A stretch of 64,000 nucleotides of DNA from NCBI GenBank assembly GCA_964473155.1, contig CAYYNT010000014.1, positions 1-64,000 on the forward strand, read 5' to 3'. Shown in pieces: positions 14,460-22,680 of the stretch (within the stretch, counting starts at the first letter, position 1; every line of letters begins with the position of its first letter). The stretch is from JAJFUG01 sp964473155 (GTDB lineage: Bacteria; Gemmatimonadota; Glassbacteria; GWA2-58-10). A program made the translations under genes and the position numbers. The notes under the pieces were generated by a model. It worked only from the letters and a program-made list of their open reading frames with translations. It was not told the origin of the DNA and made no database searches.

Positions 14460-15409
14460 CTTGAGGCCTCCCGCTCAGGCTCGGCAGTAATCCGAATCCG
14501 CGGATCGATCCAGGCGTAAAGAAGGTCGATCAGGAGGTTCGAGACGACGAACAGGAAGGCCAGAAGAATCACTCCGCCCTCGACCACCGGCAGGTCACGC
14601 ACCAGGATCGCGTCATAGATAGCCCGTCCCACGCCCGGCCAGGCGAAGACTGTCTCGGTGGCCACGGAGCCGCCCAGAAGCGAGGCCAGGTTCGCGCCAA
14701 CCACCGTGACCAGGGGAATGGCCGCCCCGCGCATGGCATGCCGCCAGAGGATGCGGCTCTCGGTCAGGCCGCGCGCTCGCGCCGCCAGGACGAAATCCGA
14801 GCGCAGCACCTCCAGCAGCCCGGCCCGCGTGATCCTGGCGAAATAGCCCGTGCTTATCGCGCTCAGACTGAGGGCCGGCAGGACCAGATAGCGCAGAGAC
14901 CCGTCACCATACCCGCCGACAGGCAGCCAGCCCAGGACCCCCGCGAACACCACGATAAGCATCATCCCGAGCCAGAACACAGGGGTGGAAATGCCGCCGA
15001 GGCTCAACAGCATTACCACGAAATCCGCGGCCCGGCCGTGGTTCACGGCAGCCAGCACTCCCGCTCCCACGCCGAGAACCAGCGCTATAGCCACCGCGGC
15101 AAGGGCCAGGCGCAGCGTGGCGGGAAACCTTTCGGCCAGAACCTGGCTCACGGGCCGCCGCTGACGGTAGGAATAGCCGAGGTCGCCTCGCGCCAGACCG
15201 GCCAGGAACATCCCGTAGCGGATATGGAGAGGGCGGTCCAGGCCCATGTTCCGGCGCAAAGAGGCCAGGGTCTGCTCATCCGCGTGCTGGCCCGCCATCA
15301 GCCGCGCCGGATCGCCCGGGACCACATACATCAGGATGAACACCAGGCTGGCGATGCCCCAGAGCACAGGGATCAGACTGAGCAACCGCCGCCATAGAAA
15401 ACGTATCAT
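14456..15409 (-). CDS. Peptide/nickel-type ABC transporter permease (DppB/OppB family)
   Basis: A 317-residue permease with the family N-terminus MIRFLWRRLLSLIPVLWGIASLVFILM, then VPGDPARLMAG. It has six helices, the EAA loop (VLRSDFVLAARARGLTESRILWRHAMRGA) and FAWPGVGRAIYDAILVRDLPVVEG. The start is the ATG at 15407-15409, which overlaps the stop of the binding-protein gene as ATGA; its own stop overlaps the DppC start the same way. A longer upstream frame is not supported by the family N-terminus. Confidence 0.93.
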   Translation of the reverse strand: MIRFLWRRLLSLIPVLWGIASLVFILMYVVPGDPARLMAGQHADEQTLASLRRNMGLDRPLHIRYGMFLAGLARGDLGYSYRQRRPVSQVLAERFPATLRLALAAVAIALVLGVGAGVLAAVNHGRAADFVVMLLSLGGISTPVFWLGMMLIVVFAGVLGWLPVGGYGDGSLRYLVLPALSLSAISTGYFARITRAGLLEVLRSDFVLAARARGLTESRILWRHAMRGAAIPLVTVVGANLASLLGGSVATETVFAWPGVGRAIYDAILVRDLPVVEGGVILLAFLFVVSNLLIDLLYAWIDPRIRITAEPEREASR

Positions 15410-17022
15410 CTTGTCCCCACCTCTGCCACGGCCGCCCGGAGACGCCACAGCTCGGTGGCCCAGATGCCGGCCGCCGGATATTTCAGTCCGGACCAGCGGG
15501 AACCGGTCAGGGCCACCTGACCGGGATGATAGGTGAAAATCCAAGGCGCGTCGTCAACTATCAGCTTCCCTGCCTCGCGGTAAATGGCAGCCCTCTGTTC
15601 CTGGCCGGTGGATCTGAGCGCCAGATCAAGAAGGCTGTCCACCGGCTGGCTGGCATAGCGGGTGTAATTACCCGCGTCCCCCCAGTTCGAGCTGTGAAAC
15701 AGCGTATAAAGGAAATTGTGGGCATCCGGGAAATCGCCGACCCAGCTTCCCCTGAACATCTCCGGCTCCCCGGCCCGGACCGCGGCCAGGAACGCCGCCC
15801 ACTCCAGGGTTTTCAGGCGCACTGTCACCCCGATCTCGCTCAGACAGGCCTGGATAAACTCGCAGACCCGGCGGTCCTGCGGATCGTTATTGTACAGCAG
15901 AGTGATTTCCGGCAGGCCGCGACCTTCAGGATATCCGGCCTCGGCCAGCATACTCCGCGCGCGCTCCAGGCTGAAAGGATAACCCGCGGCTTTATCGTCA
16001 TAACCGGGCAGGCCAGGCGGAAGAGGTCCGCATGAGACTGCATCCACGCCCTCGCCAAGCACCTCAGTAATCGCCCGCTTGTTGACCGCGTAATTGAAAG
16101 CCAGCCTGAGAGAACGGTTGCTTTTAAACGGCTCCCGGCTCAGGTTGAAACCGATATAGCGCACCGACAGACCCGGCCAGATATGCAGCCGCGCGCCGAA
16201 ACGCCGCCGGACCAGTTCCGCCTGTCCCGGCGGGAGCTGTTCCAGAAGGTCCAGTTCGCCCGCGGCGAATTTTTCCAGCGCCACGGACACGCTCGGGACC
16301 ACCGTGAATTCGAGGTTTTGAATATCCGGCATTCCGGGAGCGTATGACTCGAACCGCTCCAGTCGAACCCAGTTGTCGTGCTGCCAGCCGGAGAAACGGA
16401 ACGGACCGCTGCCCACAGGGGCCTGCCCGAAAGCCTCCTCACCCTCACGCTCCACCTCCTCCCGCGGCACGATGCTCGCCCCGGTCATGGTGAGCTGCGC
16501 CAGAAAAGGCGCCCAGGGGCGCTCGAGGCGCAGGACCAGGGTGCTGTCATCCTCCACCTCTATCCCCTCCACGCTGACAGCCGCGCCCGCGCGAAAGCGT
16601 TCCGCCCCGCGCAGCGGAGCCAGTATCCAGGGGCGCTCGCTGGCCGAACGCGGATCGAGCATCCGCTCAAACGAATAGCGCACATCGGCGGCCACGACCG
16701 GACGCCTGTTGTGGAAAATCATATCGGTGCGAAGATGAAAGCGGAAGGCCAGTCCCAGAGAGTCAAGCGGCTCCCAGCGACTTGCCAGGCAGGGGACCAC
16801 CTCTCCAGATTCCGGTTCGAGCCTTACCAGCGGATCGAAAAGATTGTTCACCACGGTCTGGGAAACCAGGTCAACGCTGTGAATGGGATCGAGCGACACC
16901 GGATCGGCGGGGATACGGAAACGGAACATGCCAGGCCCGGCGGCGTCTTCTCGCCGGGCGCAGGATGGGAAAAAAGCCGCAGACAATACGGCGCAAACCA
17001 ATGTCAGATAGTAAAATTTCAT
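15406..17022 (-). CDS. Extracellular solute-binding protein, family 5 (peptide/nickel)
   Basis: A 538-residue periplasmic or lipid-anchored receptor feeding the DppB/DppC-like permeases. An N-terminal signal (MKFYYLTLVCAVLSAAFFPSC) ends at Cys21 in a weak lipobox, so it may be a lipoprotein. The mature part is a complete SBP_bac_5 fold: PADPVSLDPIHSVDLVSQTVVNNLFDPLVRL, VAADVRYSFERMLDP, GSGPFRFSGWQ, LRLAFNYAVNKRAITEVL, the EAGYPEG region, and a C-terminal IVDDAPWIFTYHP. The start at ATG 17020-17022 gives the signal peptide; upstream in-frame codons would bury it. Substrate cannot be read from the sequence. Confidence 0.93.
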   Translation of the reverse strand: MKFYYLTLVCAVLSAAFFPSCARREDAAGPGMFRFRIPADPVSLDPIHSVDLVSQTVVNNLFDPLVRLEPESGEVVPCLASRWEPLDSLGLAFRFHLRTDMIFHNRRPVVAADVRYSFERMLDPRSASERPWILAPLRGAERFRAGAAVSVEGIEVEDDSTLVLRLERPWAPFLAQLTMTGASIVPREEVEREGEEAFGQAPVGSGPFRFSGWQHDNWVRLERFESYAPGMPDIQNLEFTVVPSVSVALEKFAAGELDLLEQLPPGQAELVRRRFGARLHIWPGLSVRYIGFNLSREPFKSNRSLRLAFNYAVNKRAITEVLGEGVDAVSCGPLPPGLPGYDDKAAGYPFSLERARSMLAEAGYPEGRGLPEITLLYNNDPQDRRVCEFIQACLSEIGVTVRLKTLEWAAFLAAVRAGEPEMFRGSWVGDFPDAHNFLYTLFHSSNWGDAGNYTRYASQPVDSLLDLALRSTGQEQRAAIYREAGKLIVDDAPWIFTYHPGQVALTGSRWSGLKYPAAGIWATELWRLRAAVAEVGTR

Positions 17023-17074
17023 CGGGCTGTTCCGGGAGCGTTTCCACATCGCGCGGCAGACTGCGCCCATGCTC

Positions 17075-17800
17075 TCAGCGCCCGGCTGAGTCCAGGGCGC
17101 CTGGCGGCAGCGACCAGACGCCGCTGCTGTCCTTGTCGAAAAAACCCGCGGCCAGGACGCTGTCCCCGGCGGCCAGGACATAATCCGTAGTATCGTGGGG
17201 CACGTAATTGGGACTGCCCATAAAATTTATCCCGACCAGTTGCTCCGGCGTGGCGGCGGTATAAATCAGAAAATACTGGGTCCTGTTTTCAGGATTGGGG
17301 GCAAGGAAAATCAGCCGCCAGTCCCTCACGGCGATCACGGAACCATCCGCGCGGCAGGGATATCCATCGCGGAAGCGGATTGGCAGCTTGTCTTCAGTTT
17401 TGTTCAAAATGAGATTGTGCTCCAGTGGCCCGTACAGGAGCAGCGATTTCCTTCTCATGGTCCGGGCGCTCACCTTTTTGTCCGCCCGGACCGGGATATC
17501 CGCAGATAGTTTTTCCCCAAGACGGACGGCGACGCGGCGGGTGTAGTTTTCCACCACGCTGTCCGCAGCGTTTCCGCCTGTCGGAAAGACCAGGAGCATG
17601 TTAGTGTATTTTTTCCGGAAAAAATCGTCGATCGGTCCGCCGAGCCTTTGCCCCTCGTACATCTTGGGATAAAACTTAAGGAAAATAAACATCAACATCA
17701 CCACAACAAGGCCATAACGCACGGTTGGACTGCCGCCGAAGAAAGTGCGTCTTGGCTTTCTAATCTTCTCCTGGTCAAACCATTCCAACTTGTCCGGCAT
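17075..17800 (-). CDS. Hypothetical protein with one membrane anchor
   Basis: I do not recognise this 241-residue protein. A basic N-terminus (KIRKPRRT) precedes a single membrane helix (about residues 29-46, GLVVVMLMFIFLKFYP). About 190 residues then lie probably outside the cytoplasm and appear to be mixed alpha/beta. The start ATG at 17798-17800 lies 16 bases after the DUF6599-like gene stop, preceded by a GGGTGG; an ATG at 17860 would overlap that gene by 44 bases. Its position between a surface lipoprotein gene and a solute-binding protein gene suggests an envelope role. Confidence 0.6.
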   Translation of the reverse strand: MPDKLEWFDQEKIRKPRRTFFGGSPTVRYGLVVVMLMFIFLKFYPKMYEGQRLGGPIDDFFRKKYTNMLLVFPTGGNAADSVVENYTRRVAVRLGEKLSADIPVRADKKVSARTMRRKSLLLYGPLEHNLILNKTEDKLPIRFRDGYPCRADGSVIAVRDWRLIFLAPNPENRTQYFLIYTAATPEQLVGINFMGSPNYVPHDTTDYVLAAGDSVLAAGFFDKDSSGVWSLPPGALDSAGR

Positions 17801-17816
17801 AACGCGCCACCCTGTG

Positions 17817-18788
17817 TCAGATTCTTCCCAGAGCAGCCAGTTTTTCCTGAACCTTTCCAAGATAATCGTTCACCCGCTCCGCATCCTGAAGCCCCAGGGC
17901 GCCGAGCATGACCTTACCCGCCTGCATGACCACAACTTTCTCGTAATACGGGTCTTTGGCCGAGAACCAGGCCACCTCGTCCTGGCTGTGGTCTTCCAGA
18001 TCTTTGGCGTATTTGGTCATGAAGGTCTTATAAGATTCGTAGCTTTTCTGAGCCTCATCCACCGAATCGTGCAGGATGAAAAACAACTTGTACTCGGTAT
18101 CACCGTCCTTGTACTCTGCGGTGAAACCATTTTTCAGGTCACTCTGTCCCAGGACATCGCGCGCCAGGTAACGCACGGTGTTGGGGATCTCATTCTCAGG
18201 CGGGAAAGCCTCCAGCTCCGGCGGAATGACCGCCTGCCCGCCAATGTTGGCCCTTGCAGCTTCAGCCAGCTTGCGCAAGGCCGGTTCCACCTCGCCGCCT
18301 TCCTTGAACGAGGTCACTTTCACGTAGTAGGCTCCCTGCCAGAAATGCAGGGCGTTGCCGGTAAAATAACCCTGGCAGCCGATCTGGTTGTACTGGGCTT
18401 CGTAGGGACGCTCAGAGGAGTAAATGCCGAAACCGCAAAGTTCATCCGCCATGCGGTAGACATCCACGACAGCCTGAAGGCCGTCCGGTCCCTGGTAGTC
18501 GGCGGTGGCCACTTCCTGGAAGTTATAGATCAGGTATCCCTCAGCCCCGCCGTTTATGTATTCCCAGAGGTTATCGGCGTTGAATACGCGCGGTTCACCG
18601 CTGCGTGTCCAGCCCTCGGCTGCCTGGCCGGACGGCAGGATCGAAAGGGCCGCGCCGCCTCCGGCCGCCGACCCGGCAGCGGTTTCTTCCTGCTTGTTCT
18701 TTGCGCCACCGCAACCGGCGGTGATTACAGCCGCAACGACCAGAAGGGCCGGAAGAAAGGAACCCTTCGCAGAACTGATATTCATCAT
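17817..18788 (-). CDS. DUF6599-like lipoprotein
   Basis: A 323-residue protein with a lipoprotein signal. A hydrophobic segment ends in ITAGCGG, the Cys near residue 26 being the lipidation site. A Gly/Ala linker follows, then a domain beginning NADNLWEYINGGAEGYLIYNF, which I associate with DUF6599 (function unknown). GYFTGNALHFWQGAYYVKV lies in the middle. The start is the first of two tandem ATGs (18786-18788), with GGAG ten bases upstream. It lies 46 bases after a GWxTD gene and 16 bases before the unknown membrane protein. I recall homologues often near DUF362/4Fe-4S gene pairs, as in the adjacent unit here. Confidence 0.7.
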   Translation of the reverse strand: MMNISSAKGSFLPALLVVAAVITAGCGGAKNKQEETAAGSAAGGGAALSILPSGQAAEGWTRSGEPRVFNADNLWEYINGGAEGYLIYNFQEVATADYQGPDGLQAVVDVYRMADELCGFGIYSSERPYEAQYNQIGCQGYFTGNALHFWQGAYYVKVTSFKEGGEVEPALRKLAEAARANIGGQAVIPPELEAFPPENEIPNTVRYLARDVLGQSDLKNGFTAEYKDGDTEYKLFFILHDSVDEAQKSYESYKTFMTKYAKDLEDHSQDEVAWFSAKDPYYEKVVVMQAGKVMLGALGLQDAERVNDYLGKVQEKLAALGRI

Positions 18789-18834
18789 GATCTCAGCGCT
18801 CCTCAAGTTTTATGATATATAGTTTTCAGTATCC

Positions 18835-20115
18835 TCAATTGCGCCACCAGCGCCTTTCGCGTACATACCGGTCAAACTCCTCGCGGTTGCGCAGGTTCTG
18901 ATTGAAAAAATACAGCACCAGATTTTCAACCTCGTAAACCCAGATCTGGTTCATACGGCTGCCATAGATCTCAGTGGGCGGTCCGAGCAGGATATAGACC
19001 TCACCCATGTTCGTTTCCCAGCCCTCGCGCTGATCGGTGCTGAAATGGTTGTTGGCGTAATCGATCCGCTCGAAGTACTGGACTTTCAGCTCGTTGATCG
19101 CCGTGGCAGGCACGGGGTCCATTTTCTGCCAGAAACCATCCAGCGCCGCCTGGCGTTGATCTTCCGGAAAAGCCATCAAAGCCTTTAGCTCTTTTTCGCT
19201 GGCCAGATAACGCAGATAGCGTATCTCCTGCATGTAGTTGTCATTTACCCAGCTTTCGGACTTGACGATACGGAAAGTGAAACTGGTCGCGCGCGCCAGA
19301 GACTGGTTCTTTGCGTCCCGCAGATATACATCCACCTCGTAGCTGCCCAGTCCAAGAGTTTGCGAGGGAAGACGGATAAGCTTTCGCTGAGTCAGCAGGC
19401 CATCCGCAAGAGGCGCCTCAACCCGCGGGAAAACCATCAGCGCTTTCACCACCTCAGCGGTCAGCTTCCAGCCGCTGGGCGGGTTGGATGAGCCCGCGTA
19501 AACCTCAACCAGAAGGAATATAGGCTGCCCGGAGGCATATTGCAAGGAAGCGCTCTTGATGGCGGATATTTCAACTTGCGGATTGATCAGTGAATCTGAA
19601 TTCTCCACAGCCTCGTAGAAAAAAGGGGTGCTCAGCTTAGGCAGCTTCTCTGTCAGATCCGGAATATTGACCGACACCCGTCCGTTGCCGTAAGTATGGG
19701 CGTTCAGGTCTTTGACCTCGGCGAATCCCTCATATTTGCCCGGCTTCACGTTCATTTCGGTCTGGAGCGGATCGAAATGCTTCTCGAGTGTGGTCTCGTC
19801 GTAGCTCGGTACTCGCAAATCCTTTCGCCACAAGCCGCGTAAAATATCATGAGATTCGGTCTCCCGCATACTCAGAAAAGCCTCATAAGAGCCCTCGAAA
19901 TGATTTGTCCGCCTTAAAAAAAGCAGGTTCTGGTTTTCCACAGCCACGGTGATCAGACAGCGGGTGCTGTCTGCGGGTCCGCGGAAAAACGCCATTCTGA
20001 GATTAAAAGGGATTTCGTTCTCGAAGTTCTGGACTTCCTGCCCATAAAACTGCGATATATTCAAACCGGCTAACAGTAAGATCACCAGCGTGATTCTTGC
20101 CGATCCAGAGGACAT
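18835..20115 (-). CDS. GWxTD-domain secreted protein
   Basis: A 426-residue protein with a signal peptide (about residues 1-26, ending near FYGQ), a middle region of beta-rich repeats resembling Ig-like modules, and a C-terminal GWxTD domain. That domain reads LDGFWQKMDP, EYFERIDYANNHFS-like spacing, then EGWETNMGEVYILLGPPTEIYG. The last position of the eponymous motif is Asn rather than Asp. GWxTD proteins are uncharacterised and occur mainly in FCB and related phyla. The start is ATG 20113-20115 after GGGGAG. It follows the TPR-GWxTD gene by 117 bases. Confidence 0.82.
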   Translation of the reverse strand: MSSGSARITLVILLLAGLNISQFYGQEVQNFENEIPFNLRMAFFRGPADSTRCLITVAVENQNLLFLRRTNHFEGSYEAFLSMRETESHDILRGLWRKDLRVPSYDETTLEKHFDPLQTEMNVKPGKYEGFAEVKDLNAHTYGNGRVSVNIPDLTEKLPKLSTPFFYEAVENSDSLINPQVEISAIKSASLQYASGQPIFLLVEVYAGSSNPPSGWKLTAEVVKALMVFPRVEAPLADGLLTQRKLIRLPSQTLGLGSYEVDVYLRDAKNQSLARATSFTFRIVKSESWVNDNYMQEIRYLRYLASEKELKALMAFPEDQRQAALDGFWQKMDPVPATAINELKVQYFERIDYANNHFSTDQREGWETNMGEVYILLGPPTEIYGSRMNQIWVYEVENLVLYFFNQNLRNREEFDRYVRERRWWRN

Positions 20116-20232
20116 TTTCTCTCCCCAGACTCCAGGTTTCTGCGGACAGCCGATACCTTTCGATAAGCATAATACACTGGAACAGCCGAAGCGTTCGCGA
20201 AGATTCAAACCACCAATCCGTCGCCTGACAGT

Positions 20233-22503
20233 TCAGCGCTTCACCACAAACCGCGTGTTGCGCTTCGTCATCCGTCCCGCCAGGTTCAGGTCCTCCACCC
20301 GCACCGACAGTTCGTAGACTCCATCCGGATTGTCCGAGATGTCTATCGCCACTTCCTCCTGCACCAGATCACGGCCAAGAGGCACACGGGTCTTATCCGC
20401 CGAGAGAACGACTTTTTCCTCGCCCGGACCGGCGCCGACAATGGATTTGAAGGTATCCAACATGGCGCCGAAAACATTGCGGTCGCGGCTGACCGTGCTG
20501 ACTACATATGTCACCCGGTAACTGCATGTCCCGTCCGCCGCGGGCTTCAGGTTATAGATCTCCTGATAGGCAAACATTTTTTCAGCAGGATGGAACACCT
20601 TGGAGGGATTGGGATAAATTTCAAGCCCGTAACGTTTGAATTTACTCGAATCCGCCGGAGAGGCAAAAATATTCCTGGCGGTCAGTATCTGGCTCGATTG
20701 CAGCGAATCCCCGCTGAAAGAATCCATGCGCAGACTGCCGTTATATTGCCCCACGGCCTCGCCGTTCTGTATCCTTATAAAGTAACTGTAGTCACCGGCC
20801 GGAATATCCAGGCCGCCCAGATCGAGCACCAGGCGGTCAACCAGGTCATGCGGATTGAACGAGCTTTTGTGCTGCTCCACCTTCTCAATCCGGCCCACCT
20901 GCCGCCACTGCCTGTCATAGAGCAGCATCTCGAAAGCGATGTCATAGTAATAAGCATCCGTTTGCCGCAAGATGGTTATATCCCGTCCCGGCACTCCGAG
21001 GAATAATTCCAGGTTTCCACTGTCAGACGCCTGACTGCGAAAACTTACCAGATCATAGAACGAACGCAGGGAACGCCGGTAAGGCGACTCCACGCTTTCG
21101 CTGTGCAGCGCCCGCCTGATGAAAAGAGCATTGTCCGCCTCCTCTTCCATCAGAGTGAACGGATCGCCCGGATGATTGAGCAGACGGTAATAGATGCCTG
21201 TTCCGACCTCCTGCCGGCTGCCGTATAGATCACGCAGCCAGTTCAGGCGAGCCGCCTCCTCGTCGTCCCGCGGGTAGACATTGCCCTCCATGTCGGCCAG
21301 GAAGTCATTCTGGCGTCCGATCACGGATGAAAGGGCCGTAATAAGCTGATATTCCTGGTTGCCGTTGAGAGCGGCGAAATGCAGCACCAGGTCCGGCGCG
21401 TCCGGACGGTAGTAGACCCAGGTCTCATTGGGAAGGAGCCCTTCGCCGATCTGGGAGAATGTCCTGTCAGGCTGTCCGTGACGGATATAAACCAGCCCGC
21501 GGTCGTCATATGGCACATCGATATCCGGATAGTTCGCCGCCAGCGGACCGACCGAGGGATTGCGCCTGGCGAACGGAACCCGGTACAGGCTGTCAGCCCC
21601 GGCCAGACGGTAATAGTGGCGCAGAAGGCGCATACCGGGGGAAAGATCCAGTTCGTGGTCCCGTTTGAACCAGAACTGACGGAAAAACTGTTCGGCCTGG
21701 GCCGGAGGCGTCTGATCATACTCCTCCTGCTCCTCCTCATCCGCAATCATCACCACATCGTCCCAGTAGGCCTTGAATTCCTCGCGCCCCGATATATTTT
21801 TCACTCCCTCCCAGTACAGACGCAGCACCCTGTCGTAATTGCGCCGCCCGAGGCTGATCTTTACCATTTCAAGCCCGGCCAGCGGATCGATCCGTCCCTG
21901 CTCGGCCTCGATTATCTCCGACAGCACCTTTTCGGCGTCCTCCAGGTTGCCCAGAGCCTTGTTCAGAAGGGCCAGCTTGAAACCCAGGTCGCGGTTGAAT
22001 CCACCCAGACCGAGCGAGAGTTTCAAATGATTCAAAGCTCTCTCGAGGTCATCCTTCCCATAACGTTTCATGCAAGCCGAACCAAGCCAGTAATGGGCCT
22101 CGGCGCTGCCCGGCGAAAGTTCCACCGCTTTTTCGAAACACCTGATCGCCCGCGAAACATTGTCGAGATCGAACCAACGCTCCATTACCTGTATCAGTCG
22201 CGCCCGGCTGTCCTTGCGCTCCAGATGGCAGCGCCCCACGCCGATCCAGGCTTTCTCGTCCTCCGGCGCAAGCTTCAGAGCCCGGTCGAACGCCTGGCGC
22301 GCCGATTCAGGATCATCCCGCTTAAGACGTTCGGCTCCCAGACGCAGCAATGAATTCAACTCGGTCGCGAGAGTGTCCCGGCGGACTATCTGACTCCGCA
22401 GCAGAAGCGAATCCGGCTCGACCGCGGCATTCAGGACACAAGCCGCCGCAAGAATGAAAGCCGGCAACAGGAAAACAGCCGGATTGAAATGACGTGCAGA
22501 CAT
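20233..22503 (-). CDS. TPR and GWxTD-domain secreted protein
   Basis: A 756-residue protein. A signal peptide (MSARHFNPAVFLLPAFILAAACVLNAA) is followed by TPR-like repeats (about residues 50-250: ARQAFDRALKLAPEDEKAW, AIRCFEKAVELSPGSAEAHYWLGSA). A GWxTD-type core comes next, with FWFKRD, then PYDDRGLVYIRHGQPDRTF, and a long beta-rich C-terminal region (about 420-756). The start at 22501-22503 gives a canonical signal peptide; ATGs at 22563 and 22560 in frame would add 20 and 19 residues without a better ribosome site. It heads a run of seven same-strand genes ending in the peptide transporter. Confidence 0.8.
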   Translation of the reverse strand: MSARHFNPAVFLLPAFILAAACVLNAAVEPDSLLLRSQIVRRDTLATELNSLLRLGAERLKRDDPESARQAFDRALKLAPEDEKAWIGVGRCHLERKDSRARLIQVMERWFDLDNVSRAIRCFEKAVELSPGSAEAHYWLGSACMKRYGKDDLERALNHLKLSLGLGGFNRDLGFKLALLNKALGNLEDAEKVLSEIIEAEQGRIDPLAGLEMVKISLGRRNYDRVLRLYWEGVKNISGREEFKAYWDDVVMIADEEEQEEYDQTPPAQAEQFFRQFWFKRDHELDLSPGMRLLRHYYRLAGADSLYRVPFARRNPSVGPLAANYPDIDVPYDDRGLVYIRHGQPDRTFSQIGEGLLPNETWVYYRPDAPDLVLHFAALNGNQEYQLITALSSVIGRQNDFLADMEGNVYPRDDEEAARLNWLRDLYGSRQEVGTGIYYRLLNHPGDPFTLMEEEADNALFIRRALHSESVESPYRRSLRSFYDLVSFRSQASDSGNLELFLGVPGRDITILRQTDAYYYDIAFEMLLYDRQWRQVGRIEKVEQHKSSFNPHDLVDRLVLDLGGLDIPAGDYSYFIRIQNGEAVGQYNGSLRMDSFSGDSLQSSQILTARNIFASPADSSKFKRYGLEIYPNPSKVFHPAEKMFAYQEIYNLKPAADGTCSYRVTYVVSTVSRDRNVFGAMLDTFKSIVGAGPGEEKVVLSADKTRVPLGRDLVQEEVAIDISDNPDGVYELSVRVEDLNLAGRMTKRNTRFVVKR

Positions 22504-22610
22504 ATGTGCGAACCTGATCCGCGAGGTATGGAGGCGCTTCTCCCGGCCGGTTGTATTCATCATTCATGCCCGCAGAAAGTCTTTATGCACACTGCAAAAC
22601 AAAGGGCCGA

Positions 22611-22645
22611 AAACAAGCGGGGGCAAAAGTATCTTCCGCCCCCGC
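22611..22645 (-). terminator. Intrinsic terminator after the polyferredoxin gene
   Basis: Perfect 8-bp stem GCGGGGGC (22617-22624) / GCCCCCGC (22638-22645) with a 13-base loop. On the minus strand it is followed by TTGTTTT. It separates the DUF362/polyferredoxin unit from the GWxTD unit downstream. Confidence 0.7.
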
Positions 22646-22680
22646 ATCGCCTTGCCTCTGATTTTAACATCCAAGCCGTC

